Source: DASWHR01 sp036398095 (GTDB taxonomy: Bacteria; Actinomycetota; AC-67). From it: a stretch of DNA of 64,000 nt. This document shows positions 26,419 through 36,077 of this stretch, one piece after another. The stretch's first letter is position 1. Each line of letters starts with the position of its first letter. The translations under genes and the position numbers were made by a program. The stretch spans positions 1-64,000 of the forward strand of contig DASWHR010000130.1 in the NCBI GenBank assembly GCA_036398095.1. Direction: 5' to 3'. A model generated the notes under the pieces. The model was not told the DNA's origin, made no database searches, and saw only the letters and a list, made by a program, of their open reading frames with translations.

Positions 26419-26440
26419 GATATAGCGTTAGCGCTATATC
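26419..26440. promoter_or_regulatory. palindromic operator of the XRE/nucleotidyltransferase module
   Basis: Perfect 9-bp inverted repeat GATATAGCG-TTAG-CGCTATATC, 10-31 bases upstream of the XRE start codon and within AT-rich promoter-like DNA. Position and symmetry fit a binding site for a dimeric XRE repressor. Confidence 0.7.
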
Positions 26441-26447
26441 TGCAACA

Positions 26448-26879
26448 TCAACTCACCGCTTTCTTTAGGAGCGCGCGGATCTTTGCTTCATCGGCGTCGG
26501 TCAGCTCCTTCAGGGCGAAGGAAGTCGGCCACATGGCGCCGTTGTCGAGGTTGGCCTCGTCGCTGAAGCCCAACGTCGCGTACCTTGATTTGAACTTCTG
26601 CGCGCTTTGGAAGAAGCAGACGACCTTGCCGTCTTTGGCGTACGCCGGCATCCCGTACCAAGTTTTCGGCGACAGGGCAGGCGCGCTGGCTTTGATGATG
26701 GCATGGAGGCGCGTCGCCATGGCGCGATCCGGTCCCGGCATTTCGGCGATCTTGGCGAGCAGAGCGCTTTCCCCGTCCGCCTTCATCGCCTCGGCCTTCA
26801 ACTCCTGGGCGCGCTCCTTCATCGCGGCTCGTTCGTCAGCCGTGAATCCCTTGGACTTCGCGGGTTTCCTTTCAGCCAT
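26448..26879 (-). CDS. DUF1801-family protein
   Basis: A 143-residue protein. After a lysine-rich N-terminus, the DUF1801/YdhG-like core reads MATRLHAIIKASAPALSPKT then WYGMPAYAKDGKVVCFFQSA, KFKSRYATLGFSDEANLDNG, ending DADEAKIRALLKKAV. The family has a frataxin-like fold and no settled biochemical role. Its start overlaps the preceding NTF2-like gene by eight bases, so it is the third gene of the katG operon. Confidence 0.85.
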   Translation of the reverse strand: MAERKPAKSKGFTADERAAMKERAQELKAEAMKADGESALLAKIAEMPGPDRAMATRLHAIIKASAPALSPKTWYGMPAYAKDGKVVCFFQSAQKFKSRYATLGFSDEANLDNGAMWPTSFALKELTDADEAKIRALLKKAVS

Positions 26880-27248
26880 TGCCGGCTCCCTCGAGCAGGG
26901 CGGCCATGCGCTCGCGCAGCGCCGTGGCGCCGGAATACGGCCGCACCATCACCGTGAACCGGTGGCACCGACCGTCACTGCCGAACTCCAGCATGTCGAT
27001 CCCGTCGACGTCGCGGTCGCCGACGCGGGCCTGAAAATGAAGGACCCCGCCGGAATCGGACTCATACCGGCCGACGTAGCGGAGATCCTCGAAAACCTGC
27101 ATCACGCCGGCGAGGACGAATCGCAGCTCGTCCTTTCCGTGATAGGGCTTGAACACGATCGGCGAGTGAAAGGTCACGTCGTCGGCAAAGACCGCCATCA
27201 AGGCATCCAAATCGCGTGCTTCGACGGCTGCTTTGAACGCGTCAATGC

Positions 27249-27252
<4 letters not shown>
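26872..27252 (-). CDS. NTF2/SnoaL-like protein in katG operon
   Basis: A 126-residue NTF2-fold protein: MSIDAFKAAVEARDLDALMA, then FADDVTFHSPIVFKPYHGKD and a C-terminal core VDGIDMLEFGSDGRCHRFTV. The ATG at 27252 forms a four-base ATGA overlap with the katG stop, which fixes the start. It could bind or isomerise a small product, but no catalytic residues can be assigned. Confidence 0.83.
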
Positions 27253-29444
<2,192 letters not shown>

Positions 29445-29521
29445 GGCGGTCCATCTCCTGTCTCGCTGTTTCTTCCGCGACCCGAAGGATAGCCCGCCGT
29501 TCGCCACGGGCGCACGTTGGC

Positions 29522-29623
29522 TCACACGTAGCGACGACAGGCGTAGCACCACGTGAACGAGCCCGCGCGCAGCGGCAGCGATTTGATCACCGGATGCCCG
29601 GTCGAGCGCGCGTGCTCGCGGTA
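29522..29623 (-). pseudogene. C-terminal remnant of a UBP-type zinc-finger protein
   Basis: The frame encodes GSYREHARSTGHPVIKSLPL and RAGSFTWCYACRRYV with a TGA at 29524-29522. The pattern HARSTGHPVIKSL..G..TWCY matches the end of ZnF-UBP domains found as small stand-alone bacterial proteins. The upstream zinc-ligand cysteines are missing because the stretch runs directly into the stop of the beta-helix gene at 29625. It is therefore a broken gene end. Confidence 0.6.
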
Positions 29624-29624
29624 G

Positions 29625-32144
29625 CTACCGGAAGTCGAAGTTCGCTCGGTGGTAGGTGCCGTCGATGAGCTTGACGATGAGTTGCCGGCAGGTGTCGCGC
29701 CAGTCCGACGACGTCTTCCACGGATATCGGTAACGCCCCGCAGAGAATGTCAGTCCCTGAGGGGTCGCCGTGGTCGGCGAGCCGGCGATCTGCTCCCCGA
29801 ACGAGTCGCAGGACACCTCGATCGATTGCGGGTAGCCGGCAGCGATGACGGCGGGACCCTGGTCACCGGCCAAGCTGAACACCGCCGTGACGACACGGCC
29901 GGCGGCGAAATCGTTCAACTCCGGGGGATTGGCGACCGGCGTGAAGAAGCCGTCGAAGTCGAAGATGACATCGAATTCGCACGGTGCGCTGGCGGCGTGG
30001 CCGACGTTGTCAACCGCATCGGCAACCACGCTGAAACGGCCGATCGTCGACGTGTCGAGCGGAATCGTTCCCCCCGAAGGCGTGGCGAGTCCCGACGACG
30101 GATCCGACGCGGTCCAGGTCGCCTCCGCCGGGTGGCCGAGCAGCGCCGTCGCAGGACAGGACGTGAATCCTATGGAGGGATTCTCCGCGTCGACGTTGAC
30201 GGTGAGCTGTGCCGGCGACGACGAGTTCCCGGCGGCATCGGTCGCGATCCCGGTCGCGGTGTGCGGGCCGCTGGTGTCGAACGTGGGCGACGGCGTGACG
30301 GAGGCAATGCCGCTGCCGGGGCTTCCGTCAGCCAGCATCGGGTCCCCGCTATCGCTGATCGTGATTGTGACCGGCGTGCGATACCAGTCGTTCGACGGTC
30401 CGGTTCCGGGTGCGTAATCGGGGGTGCGGTCGGCCGTGAGATTCGGGGCACCGGGGGCGGTCTTGTCGACAACGATCCCGTTCAACGACGACGAGGCGAC
30501 GTCGTGGTTCCCGTCGGTTGCGGCGACGTGGTACGAGAACGTTCCCTCGCGCTCGATGAACGCGGCGGACATCGCGGTCGTGGTGACGAACGGCGATGCG
30601 GTCGAGTCGTCGGCGTCGCGATGGAAGAGCTTGTAGGAGACGGGTCCGTCCGGGTCGTTCGAGGCGCCCCACGCGATCGTGAATGCTCCCGTCTTGCTCG
30701 GACTGGGTCCGCCGGCGCTCAGAATGGGAGTTCCCGGAGTGGTCGGCACCTGATCCTCGAACGCGCCGATGTCGCAATGAGGTCCGGCCGGGCGCGGCTG
30801 TCCCCGCTGGTCGGTCGACAGGCAGGAGGTCGAGACGGCCTTGTCCAGCGCGGCGCTGCCCGGGCCGAGCTTCATCGTCGGCGTGCCGCCGCCGTTGAGC
30901 GCGGGCGGCTGAAGCTTGGGATCGCCGAGCCGGAACCCGCCGGAGCAGGTCGGATCGAACTCGTCGACCAGGTTCTCGCCTCCGTGCGGAACCTGGTCGC
31001 ACGCATGGTCGTGCCCGGCGAAGATGCTGTTCTTCGTCGTTCCGGAGTCGCCGTGATGAGAGATCGCATCTCCGACGTCGCTCCGCGAGCTGTTCTCCGC
31101 GAAGGTGGCGTTGGTAATGGAGAGATTGGACCCGATCGCGCCGTAGACCCCGCCGCCTTCGCCGATCGCAACATTCTGGTAGAAGGTCGAGTTCGTGATC
31201 GTCCCGTCGTGGCCGGCGTGGATCGCCCCACCCTTGTAATTGGAGGTGTTGCTCGCGAAATAGCTATTGCTGACGATCAGCCGGCCCGTCCAGTCGGTGA
31301 CCGCCCCGCCCGTGTTGTTCGTGAATGTCGAGCGCGAGATCGAAACCGTGCCGAAGCTGAAGACGGCGCCGCCGAGGTCGATAGAGGAGTTGCGGTCGAA
31401 GACGCTGTCGGTGATGAGCGCGGCTCCGCTATCACCGATCCAGATTGCGCCGCCGTTGTGGTGATTGCCCTCGAGGCTTCTCGTCGTCCGGTTGCCGGTG
31501 AATATGGAATCGTCGACGAACAAAATCCCCTCGTTTTCGATACCGGCCCCGCTGTTGGCGCCACGGCGGTTGTCGCTGAACGTGGAGTCGAGGACGGTCA
31601 TGGTGCCGTCCCAATGGTTGAAGACGGCACCGGAGCCGATGTCGGTAACGGTCACCCGGTCGAGCGTGGTGATGCCGATGTTGTAGAGTGCGCCGCCGCC
31701 GAAGCGCCAGTCGGCGAAGTTGTTGCGCAGCGTGACGTTCTCAAGCCTGAGGTTGCCGGTCCGGGTGACACGAATGAGATGGTCCACGAGGTGCTCGGTT
31801 CCGTCCTGCATCTGAATCGCAGCGCCGTTGCCTCGAATCGTGATCCGCGTATCAACCGCGGGCAGGGCATCGATGGGTCCGGTTTCACCGACAGGCTCGG
31901 TAAACGTGTAGACGCAGCCCGATTGAAGGACGATCGTGTCGTGGCCGGGGCGGTCGGTTTCGTTGTCGGCGAGGTTCATCGCTCGTTGCAGGTCAAGCTC
32001 GTCGTCGAACGACGCGGAGTCGCAAGCGCGAACGGTCATCGTGGCCGCAAAGGCGGCGCGTGCGGGCAGCACGACGACGGTCACAAGCAGGATTGCAACA
32101 GTGACGGTCCCGCGGCTCACCCGGGCGACGGAAAGGCGGTTCAC
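29625..32144 (-). CDS. secreted right-handed beta-helix protein with Ig/FN3-like C-terminal repeats
   Basis: About 839 residues. Signal peptide (VTVAILLVTVVVLPARAAFA) is followed by a parallel beta-helix region of about 400 residues with polymorphic-outer-membrane-like repeats (GGALYNIGITTLDRVTV, GGAIHAGHDGTITNSTFYQN, GGGVYGAIG). A choice-of-anchor-Q-like segment (LNGGGTPTMKLGPGSAALDK, CDIGAFE) and two or three Ig/FN3-like domains follow. It probably binds or cleaves polysaccharide at the cell surface. The GTG at 32144 with GAGGGGGG upstream is preferred to the start at 32264. The 3' end appears to interrupt a zinc-finger remnant. Confidence 0.82.
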   Translation of the reverse strand: MNRLSVARVSRGTVTVAILLVTVVVLPARAAFAATMTVRACDSASFDDELDLQRAMNLADNETDRPGHDTIVLQSGCVYTFTEPVGETGPIDALPAVDTRITIRGNGAAIQMQDGTEHLVDHLIRVTRTGNLRLENVTLRNNFADWRFGGGALYNIGITTLDRVTVTDIGSGAVFNHWDGTMTVLDSTFSDNRRGANSGAGIENEGILFVDDSIFTGNRTTRSLEGNHHNGGAIWIGDSGAALITDSVFDRNSSIDLGGAVFSFGTVSISRSTFTNNTGGAVTDWTGRLIVSNSYFASNTSNYKGGAIHAGHDGTITNSTFYQNVAIGEGGGVYGAIGSNLSITNATFAENSSRSDVGDAISHHGDSGTTKNSIFAGHDHACDQVPHGGENLVDEFDPTCSGGFRLGDPKLQPPALNGGGTPTMKLGPGSAALDKAVSTSCLSTDQRGQPRPAGPHCDIGAFEDQVPTTPGTPILSAGGPSPSKTGAFTIAWGASNDPDGPVSYKLFHRDADDSTASPFVTTTAMSAAFIEREGTFSYHVAATDGNHDVASSSLNGIVVDKTAPGAPNLTADRTPDYAPGTGPSNDWYRTPVTITISDSGDPMLADGSPGSGIASVTPSPTFDTSGPHTATGIATDAAGNSSSPAQLTVNVDAENPSIGFTSCPATALLGHPAEATWTASDPSSGLATPSGGTIPLDTSTIGRFSVVADAVDNVGHAASAPCEFDVIFDFDGFFTPVANPPELNDFAAGRVVTAVFSLAGDQGPAVIAAGYPQSIEVSCDSFGEQIAGSPTTATPQGLTFSAGRYRYPWKTSSDWRDTCRQLIVKLIDGTYHRANFDFR

Positions 32145-32395
32145 GGGATCCCCCCTCGCGGCGGCTGACGGGGTCCGCCGCTGTGGATCATTGTCATGCC
32201 ACGTGAAGCAACCAGTCAAGGTTCGGCACCCATCCGAATCCTTCGCCTCCCGAGAGTTCAACACAGATCTGCGCGATGCTCACGAGTCTCGGCATCGAAC
32301 CTCCCGACGACCAGCCGTGGGGTTCCGCTGGCTGCGGTGCTCGCGGCTCTCCTGACGCGGCGTGAGAGAATGGGCTCCCTTCGAAAGGAGTGGCC

Positions 32396-33100
32396 GTGAA
32401 AGAGATCGGGCGTAACGAGGTTCGGCGATTGCTCGCATCGGGAGCGCAGCTCGTCGAAGTGCTTCCCGCGAAGGAGTACGACGAGGACCATCTCCCCGGT
32501 GCGATCAACGTGCCGCTGCGCAAGCTTGAGACGGAGGCACGAACGGTCCTCGACCCCGCCCGGCCGGTGATCGTGTACTGCTGGGACAGCGCCTGAGACA
32601 TAAGCCCACGAGCCGCGTGGCGGCTCGATAGTTTCGGCTTCTCCGAAGTCTACGACTACAAGGAGGGGAAGCTCGATTGGCTCGCCGCCGGCCTGCCGAG
32701 CGAAGGCGAGAACGCGCAGCACCCGCGCGCCGCCGACGTCGCCCGCAGCGACGCACCGACATGCGGCCTCGACGAACGCCTCGGCGAGGTTCGCGAACGC
32801 GTGCGGGCGGCGGGCTGGAACGCCTGCGCCGTGGTCAACGACGAGCGAGTCGTGTTCGGGCTGCTGCGGGCGAAGGAGCTTGACGGCGATCCCGCGGTGC
32901 GGATCGAGGAGGTCATGCGGCCCGGCCCGAGCACCTTCCGCCCGCACGTGGGTATCGCGCAGATGGCCGAGTTCATGGTCGACCACGACCTCGAATCGTC
33001 GCCGATCACGAGCGCTGATGGACGGCTCATCGGAATCCTTCTTCGCGACGACGCCGTGAACGCGGCGCGGCGGGAACACGACAGGCGCGACCATGGATGA
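32396..33100 (+). CDS. rhodanese-CBS protein with in-frame TGA at a Cys position (candidate selenoprotein)
   Basis: Read through one TGA, the gene encodes 234 residues. Residues 1-90 are a rhodanese domain (LVEVLPAKEYDEDHLPGAIN, active-loop start VIVYCWDSA with C62). Codon 67 is TGA; the frame continues DISPRAAWRLDSFGFSEVYD, the normal rhodanese end, then two CBS motifs (IEEVMRPGPSTFRPHVGIAQ, ESSPITSADGRLIGILL). Relatives read CxxxxCDxSPRAAWRL, so TGA replaces the second Cys. A perfect hairpin with a G-starting loop lies 13-31 bases after TGA. No other lesion occurs, and the stop overlaps the next gene by eight bases. Either Sec67 or a nonsense mutation. GTG at 32396 has AAAGGAG upstream. Confidence 0.72.
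32609..32627 (+). promoter_or_regulatory. SECIS-like hairpin after the rhodanese TGA
   Basis: Perfect 8-bp stem CGAGCCGC/GCGGCTCG with loop GTG. The apical loop starts 21 bases after the TGA at 32594-32596 and begins with G, as bacterial SECIS elements require. It lies inside coding sequence, as expected. The motif is short, and GC-rich hairpins are common here, so this is supportive rather than proof. Confidence 0.45.
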
Positions 33101-33260
33101 GAGCCCGACCCGCGAGCGACTCGTCTGCTACGAGTGCGGCGACGAGGTCGATTGCTGCGATTTCTGCGACGGCGAATCCTGCCCGAAGGCCATCTGCCGC
33201 GGGTGCGTGATCGTCGCGATCGGCCAGGAGATCCCCCAGGTCCATCCGCACGGAGGATGA
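33093..33260 (+). CDS. small cysteine-rich putative zinc-binding protein
   Basis: A 55-residue protein with eight cysteines: LVCYECGDEVDCCDFCDG, then SCPKAICRGC and a PQVHPHGG tail. The paired CxxC motifs suggest one or two zinc sites or a redox-active thiol cluster. It overlaps the end of the rhodanese-CBS frame by eight bases, implying translational coupling and that ribosomes reach the end of that frame. Function unknown; the pairing suggests sulfur or selenium handling. Confidence 0.75.
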   Translation: MDESPTRERLVCYECGDEVDCCDFCDGESCPKAICRGCVIVAIGQEIPQVHPHGG

Positions 33261-33307
33261 CGCTCGAGGGAGGTCCGGCGCATCACGACGACGAATCTGT
33301 TCGCGAC

Positions 33308-35638
33308 ATGGGATACGCGATGGGGCCGATCTCCTCCACGCCGCGCCGCGCGCGCGGCGCGCTGGTGGCGCTTTCCGTCGGGATGCTGATCTCGTCGACC
33401 TCCGCCCTCGCTGACGAGCCGACAGACCTCGTGACGATCGAGGTCCGCTCCACCCGTGCCGATCTCGTCTCCGGCGGCGACGCCCTCGTGCGAATCGTCC
33501 TTCCCCCCGAGGCCGCACCGGCATCGCTCGTTGTGGACCTCAACGAATCCGACATCACCGACAGGTTCGCGGTCCGTCCGAACGGACATCTGGAAGGCAT
33601 CGTCGCTCCATTGCTCGACGGCGACAATTCCCTCGTGGTGCACCTCCCCGACGGCTCGGGGGCGCGCATGACGATCACCAACCATCCCGCGAGCGGCCCC
33701 TTGTTCTCAGGACCGCACCTGCAACCTTGGTCGTGCCGCCCGGAGGCACTGGACGAACGTTGTTCGCGGGCGACGACCTTCGAGTACTTCTACATGTCGC
33801 TGTCGTCAGGATCCTTCCAGCCGTATGGACCCGACGGGCCACAGAAGCCTCCCGGCAATGGCAAAGCGGGCTTGTGTGGGGCGATCCCGGGTGCGGTATG
33901 GGATGCGTTCCCGTACTCCGATTCGGGATACGTCAACGGCGCGTGCGAACGCACGCCCGCGAATCCTCTGCCCGAGGATCCCCTCGCTCAAGAGCCCGAC
34001 GAGTCCGACGTCGCAACGACGAAGACGGATGAGGGCAAGACCGTGCCCTACATCGTTCGGCTCGAGACGGGGATCGTCGATCGCGATCGCTATCAGGTCG
34101 CCGTTCTGTTCGATCCGGACGAGCCTTGGGATCGCTGGGCGCCACAGGACGCATGGAACCGCAAGCTCGTGATCTCACACGGCCACGGATGCGGTGCGAC
34201 GTACGGGCAGGGAGAGGAACTCACCGTCTTGGAGGAGCAACGCGCCCTGTCGAAGGGGTACGCCGTGATGAACACGGCGCTGAACAACAGCGGCAGCAAC
34301 TGCAACCCCGTCGTCCAGGCCGAATCGATGGTCATGGCGAAGGAACACGTCATCGAGACATACGGCGATGTGCTGTTCACGATGGGTTCGGGCGGCTCGG
34401 GCGGCGCGCTCGCGCAGCAGTGGGTGGCGAACGCGTATCCCGGCATCTACGACGGCCTTCTGCTCGGACAGAGTTTCCCCGACGCGTGGTCGACGACGAT
34501 GGAGATGGAGGATTGCGCGCTGCTGCTCGAATACTGGCAAGACCCGACTCGGTGGGCGCCCGGTGTGGCGTGGACGGAAGCGCAGAAGGCGGGCGTCGAA
34601 GGCCATCTCAGCACGTCGGTATGCCAGGAGAACGTCACCGTCGCCGGATTCAACAAGCTGTTCCAGCCGGCCGTCGGCCGCAGTTGCACCGTGCCGGCTG
34701 CGATGTTGTACAACCCGTCGACCAATCCGAGCGGCGTTCGCTGCTCCCTGCAGGACTACACGGTGAACGTGCTTGGTGTCCGCCCTCCCGAGCTGTGGAC
34801 CGATGCGGAAGAGCATGCAGGAAGGGGCTTCGCCGGGCGACCGTACGACAACGTCGGCGTTCAATATGGGCTCGCCGCGTTGCGAGCCGGGACGATCACG
34901 CCCGCGCAGTTCGTCGATCTGAACCGCGCAATCGGTGCGCATGATCTCGACTACGCTCATCAAGGCGACCGGGTCGCCGCGGATGCCGTCACATTAGCCC
35001 GCGCGTACCGGGCGGGACTGGTGAACGAGGCGAACAATCTCGATCTCGTTCCGATCATCGACAAGCGCGGCACGAATACCGTCGAGATCCATCATCACGT
35101 TCGAACGTGGGAAGTGCGTGAACGCTTGGATCGAGCGAACGGCCATCACGAAAACCACGTCGTGTGGTGGGGGCCGGTCACCACGAACGGGGATAGCACG
35201 TTCAGCAGCGCCGCCTTCGATCTGCTGTCGCAGTGGATCACTGCCATCAAGGCGGACGCGACCGAGGATCCGCTCGACGTCAAGGTGGTCCGCAACAAGC
35301 CGGCCGGCGCCGTGGATCGATGCACGGACGGCCGTGGCGGACCGGCGGACCCGCGCGCGTGCGAGGTTCCGGATGGGACGCCGCGCATGCAGGCGGGCGG
35401 CCCGCTCGCCGACGACGTGCTCACGTGCGAGCTCACTCCCCTCGATCGAACGGCCGATTACGGGCCGCTGCCGTTCACGAACGCCGAGTGGACGCAACTC
35501 CAAGCGCTCTTCTCCGGCGGCGTTTGCGATTACAGCCGAACGGGTGTGGGCCAACAGCCGGCCGTCGCGTGGCTCACCTATGAGGCAGGCCCCGGCGGCG
35601 TGCCTCTGGGCGATGCCCCGCGATCCGACTATCTGTAA
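33308..35638 (+). CDS. secreted DUF6351-like protein with alpha/beta hydrolase features
   Basis: A 776-residue exported protein. The signal peptide has basic RRAR, core GALVALSVGMLISS and cleavage after SALA. After an Ig-like N-terminal region the core contains KLVISHGHGCGATYGQGEEL and the nucleophile-like VLFTMGSGGSGGALAQQWVA, then YPGIYDGLLLGQSFPD, as in DUF6351 proteins and tannase-like hydrolases. No experimental function is known for the family. Start uncertain: ATG 33308 fits the signal peptide; ATG 33257 overlaps the upstream stop but has its GGAGG directly adjacent. Confidence 0.8.
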   Translation: MGYAMGPISSTPRRARGALVALSVGMLISSTSALADEPTDLVTIEVRSTRADLVSGGDALVRIVLPPEAAPASLVVDLNESDITDRFAVRPNGHLEGIVAPLLDGDNSLVVHLPDGSGARMTITNHPASGPLFSGPHLQPWSCRPEALDERCSRATTFEYFYMSLSSGSFQPYGPDGPQKPPGNGKAGLCGAIPGAVWDAFPYSDSGYVNGACERTPANPLPEDPLAQEPDESDVATTKTDEGKTVPYIVRLETGIVDRDRYQVAVLFDPDEPWDRWAPQDAWNRKLVISHGHGCGATYGQGEELTVLEEQRALSKGYAVMNTALNNSGSNCNPVVQAESMVMAKEHVIETYGDVLFTMGSGGSGGALAQQWVANAYPGIYDGLLLGQSFPDAWSTTMEMEDCALLLEYWQDPTRWAPGVAWTEAQKAGVEGHLSTSVCQENVTVAGFNKLFQPAVGRSCTVPAAMLYNPSTNPSGVRCSLQDYTVNVLGVRPPELWTDAEEHAGRGFAGRPYDNVGVQYGLAALRAGTITPAQFVDLNRAIGAHDLDYAHQGDRVAADAVTLARAYRAGLVNEANNLDLVPIIDKRGTNTVEIHHHVRTWEVRERLDRANGHHENHVVWWGPVTTNGDSTFSSAAFDLLSQWITAIKADATEDPLDVKVVRNKPAGAVDRCTDGRGGPADPRACEVPDGTPRMQAGGPLADDVLTCELTPLDRTADYGPLPFTNAEWTQLQALFSGGVCDYSRTGVGQQPAVAWLTYEAGPGGVPLGDAPRSDYL

Positions 35639-35666
35639 GGGCGTATTCTTCTTGGCCTGACGCACG

Positions 35667-36059
35667 TCAGACGGTGTGCCCGGCGGCGGCGATCTCTTTG
35701 ACGAGCGACTCCGGCCACCGCCCGCCGCACCAGTGCGCGTCCTCTACGATCCCACCGTCGGCGACGCTGAGCCGGTGGATGTGGCGGGCCTTGTGGAAGA
35801 CGCCGTCCTGAGTCCAGGCGCGCGTGTACTCGAGCAGCTCACCGTCCGGGAGCGGCGTCCGGCGGACTTCCGACAGTTCGGCCGGCTGGTCGAACCACTT
35901 CCCATACTGCTCGCGCAGCTCCGTGACACCCCGGACCTGCAGGCGCCAGCCTGGAACCGTCGTGTCCGAGACGGCACCATGAGTGAACACGTCGGTCTCC
36001 GCGAAACCGGCAGCCTGCACGGCATCGATGAACCGATCGACCGGATCAGAGCCCATCAC
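35667..36059 (-). CDS. SnoaL/NTF2-like protein
   Basis: A 130-residue NTF2-fold protein: MMGSDPVDRFIDAVQAAGFA, FTHGAVSDTTVPGWRLQVRG, and ARHIHRLSVADGGIVEDAHW near the end. This is a typical SnoaL-like core with no assignable catalytic pair. It follows the SdrD-B lipoprotein gene by 18 bases on the same strand and may be co-transcribed. Function unknown. Confidence 0.8.
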   Translation of the reverse strand: MMGSDPVDRFIDAVQAAGFAETDVFTHGAVSDTTVPGWRLQVRGVTELREQYGKWFDQPAELSEVRRTPLPDGELLEYTRAWTQDGVFHKARHIHRLSVADGGIVEDAHWCGGRWPESLVKEIAAAGHTV

Positions 36060-36077
36060 TCGTCTCCCTTTCTTGTG

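Noticed and set aside
29649..32168. 839-codon open frame on the plus strand
   Set aside because: It is antisense to the beta-helix protein. Its translation is low-complexity Arg/Gly/Val-rich without domains, as expected from GC-rich third-position bias.
32141..32395. Protein-like tail (ICAMLTSLGIEPPDDQPWGS) before the rhodanese gene
   Set aside because: Too short and without a recognisable family; it could be chance open frame in GC-rich DNA.
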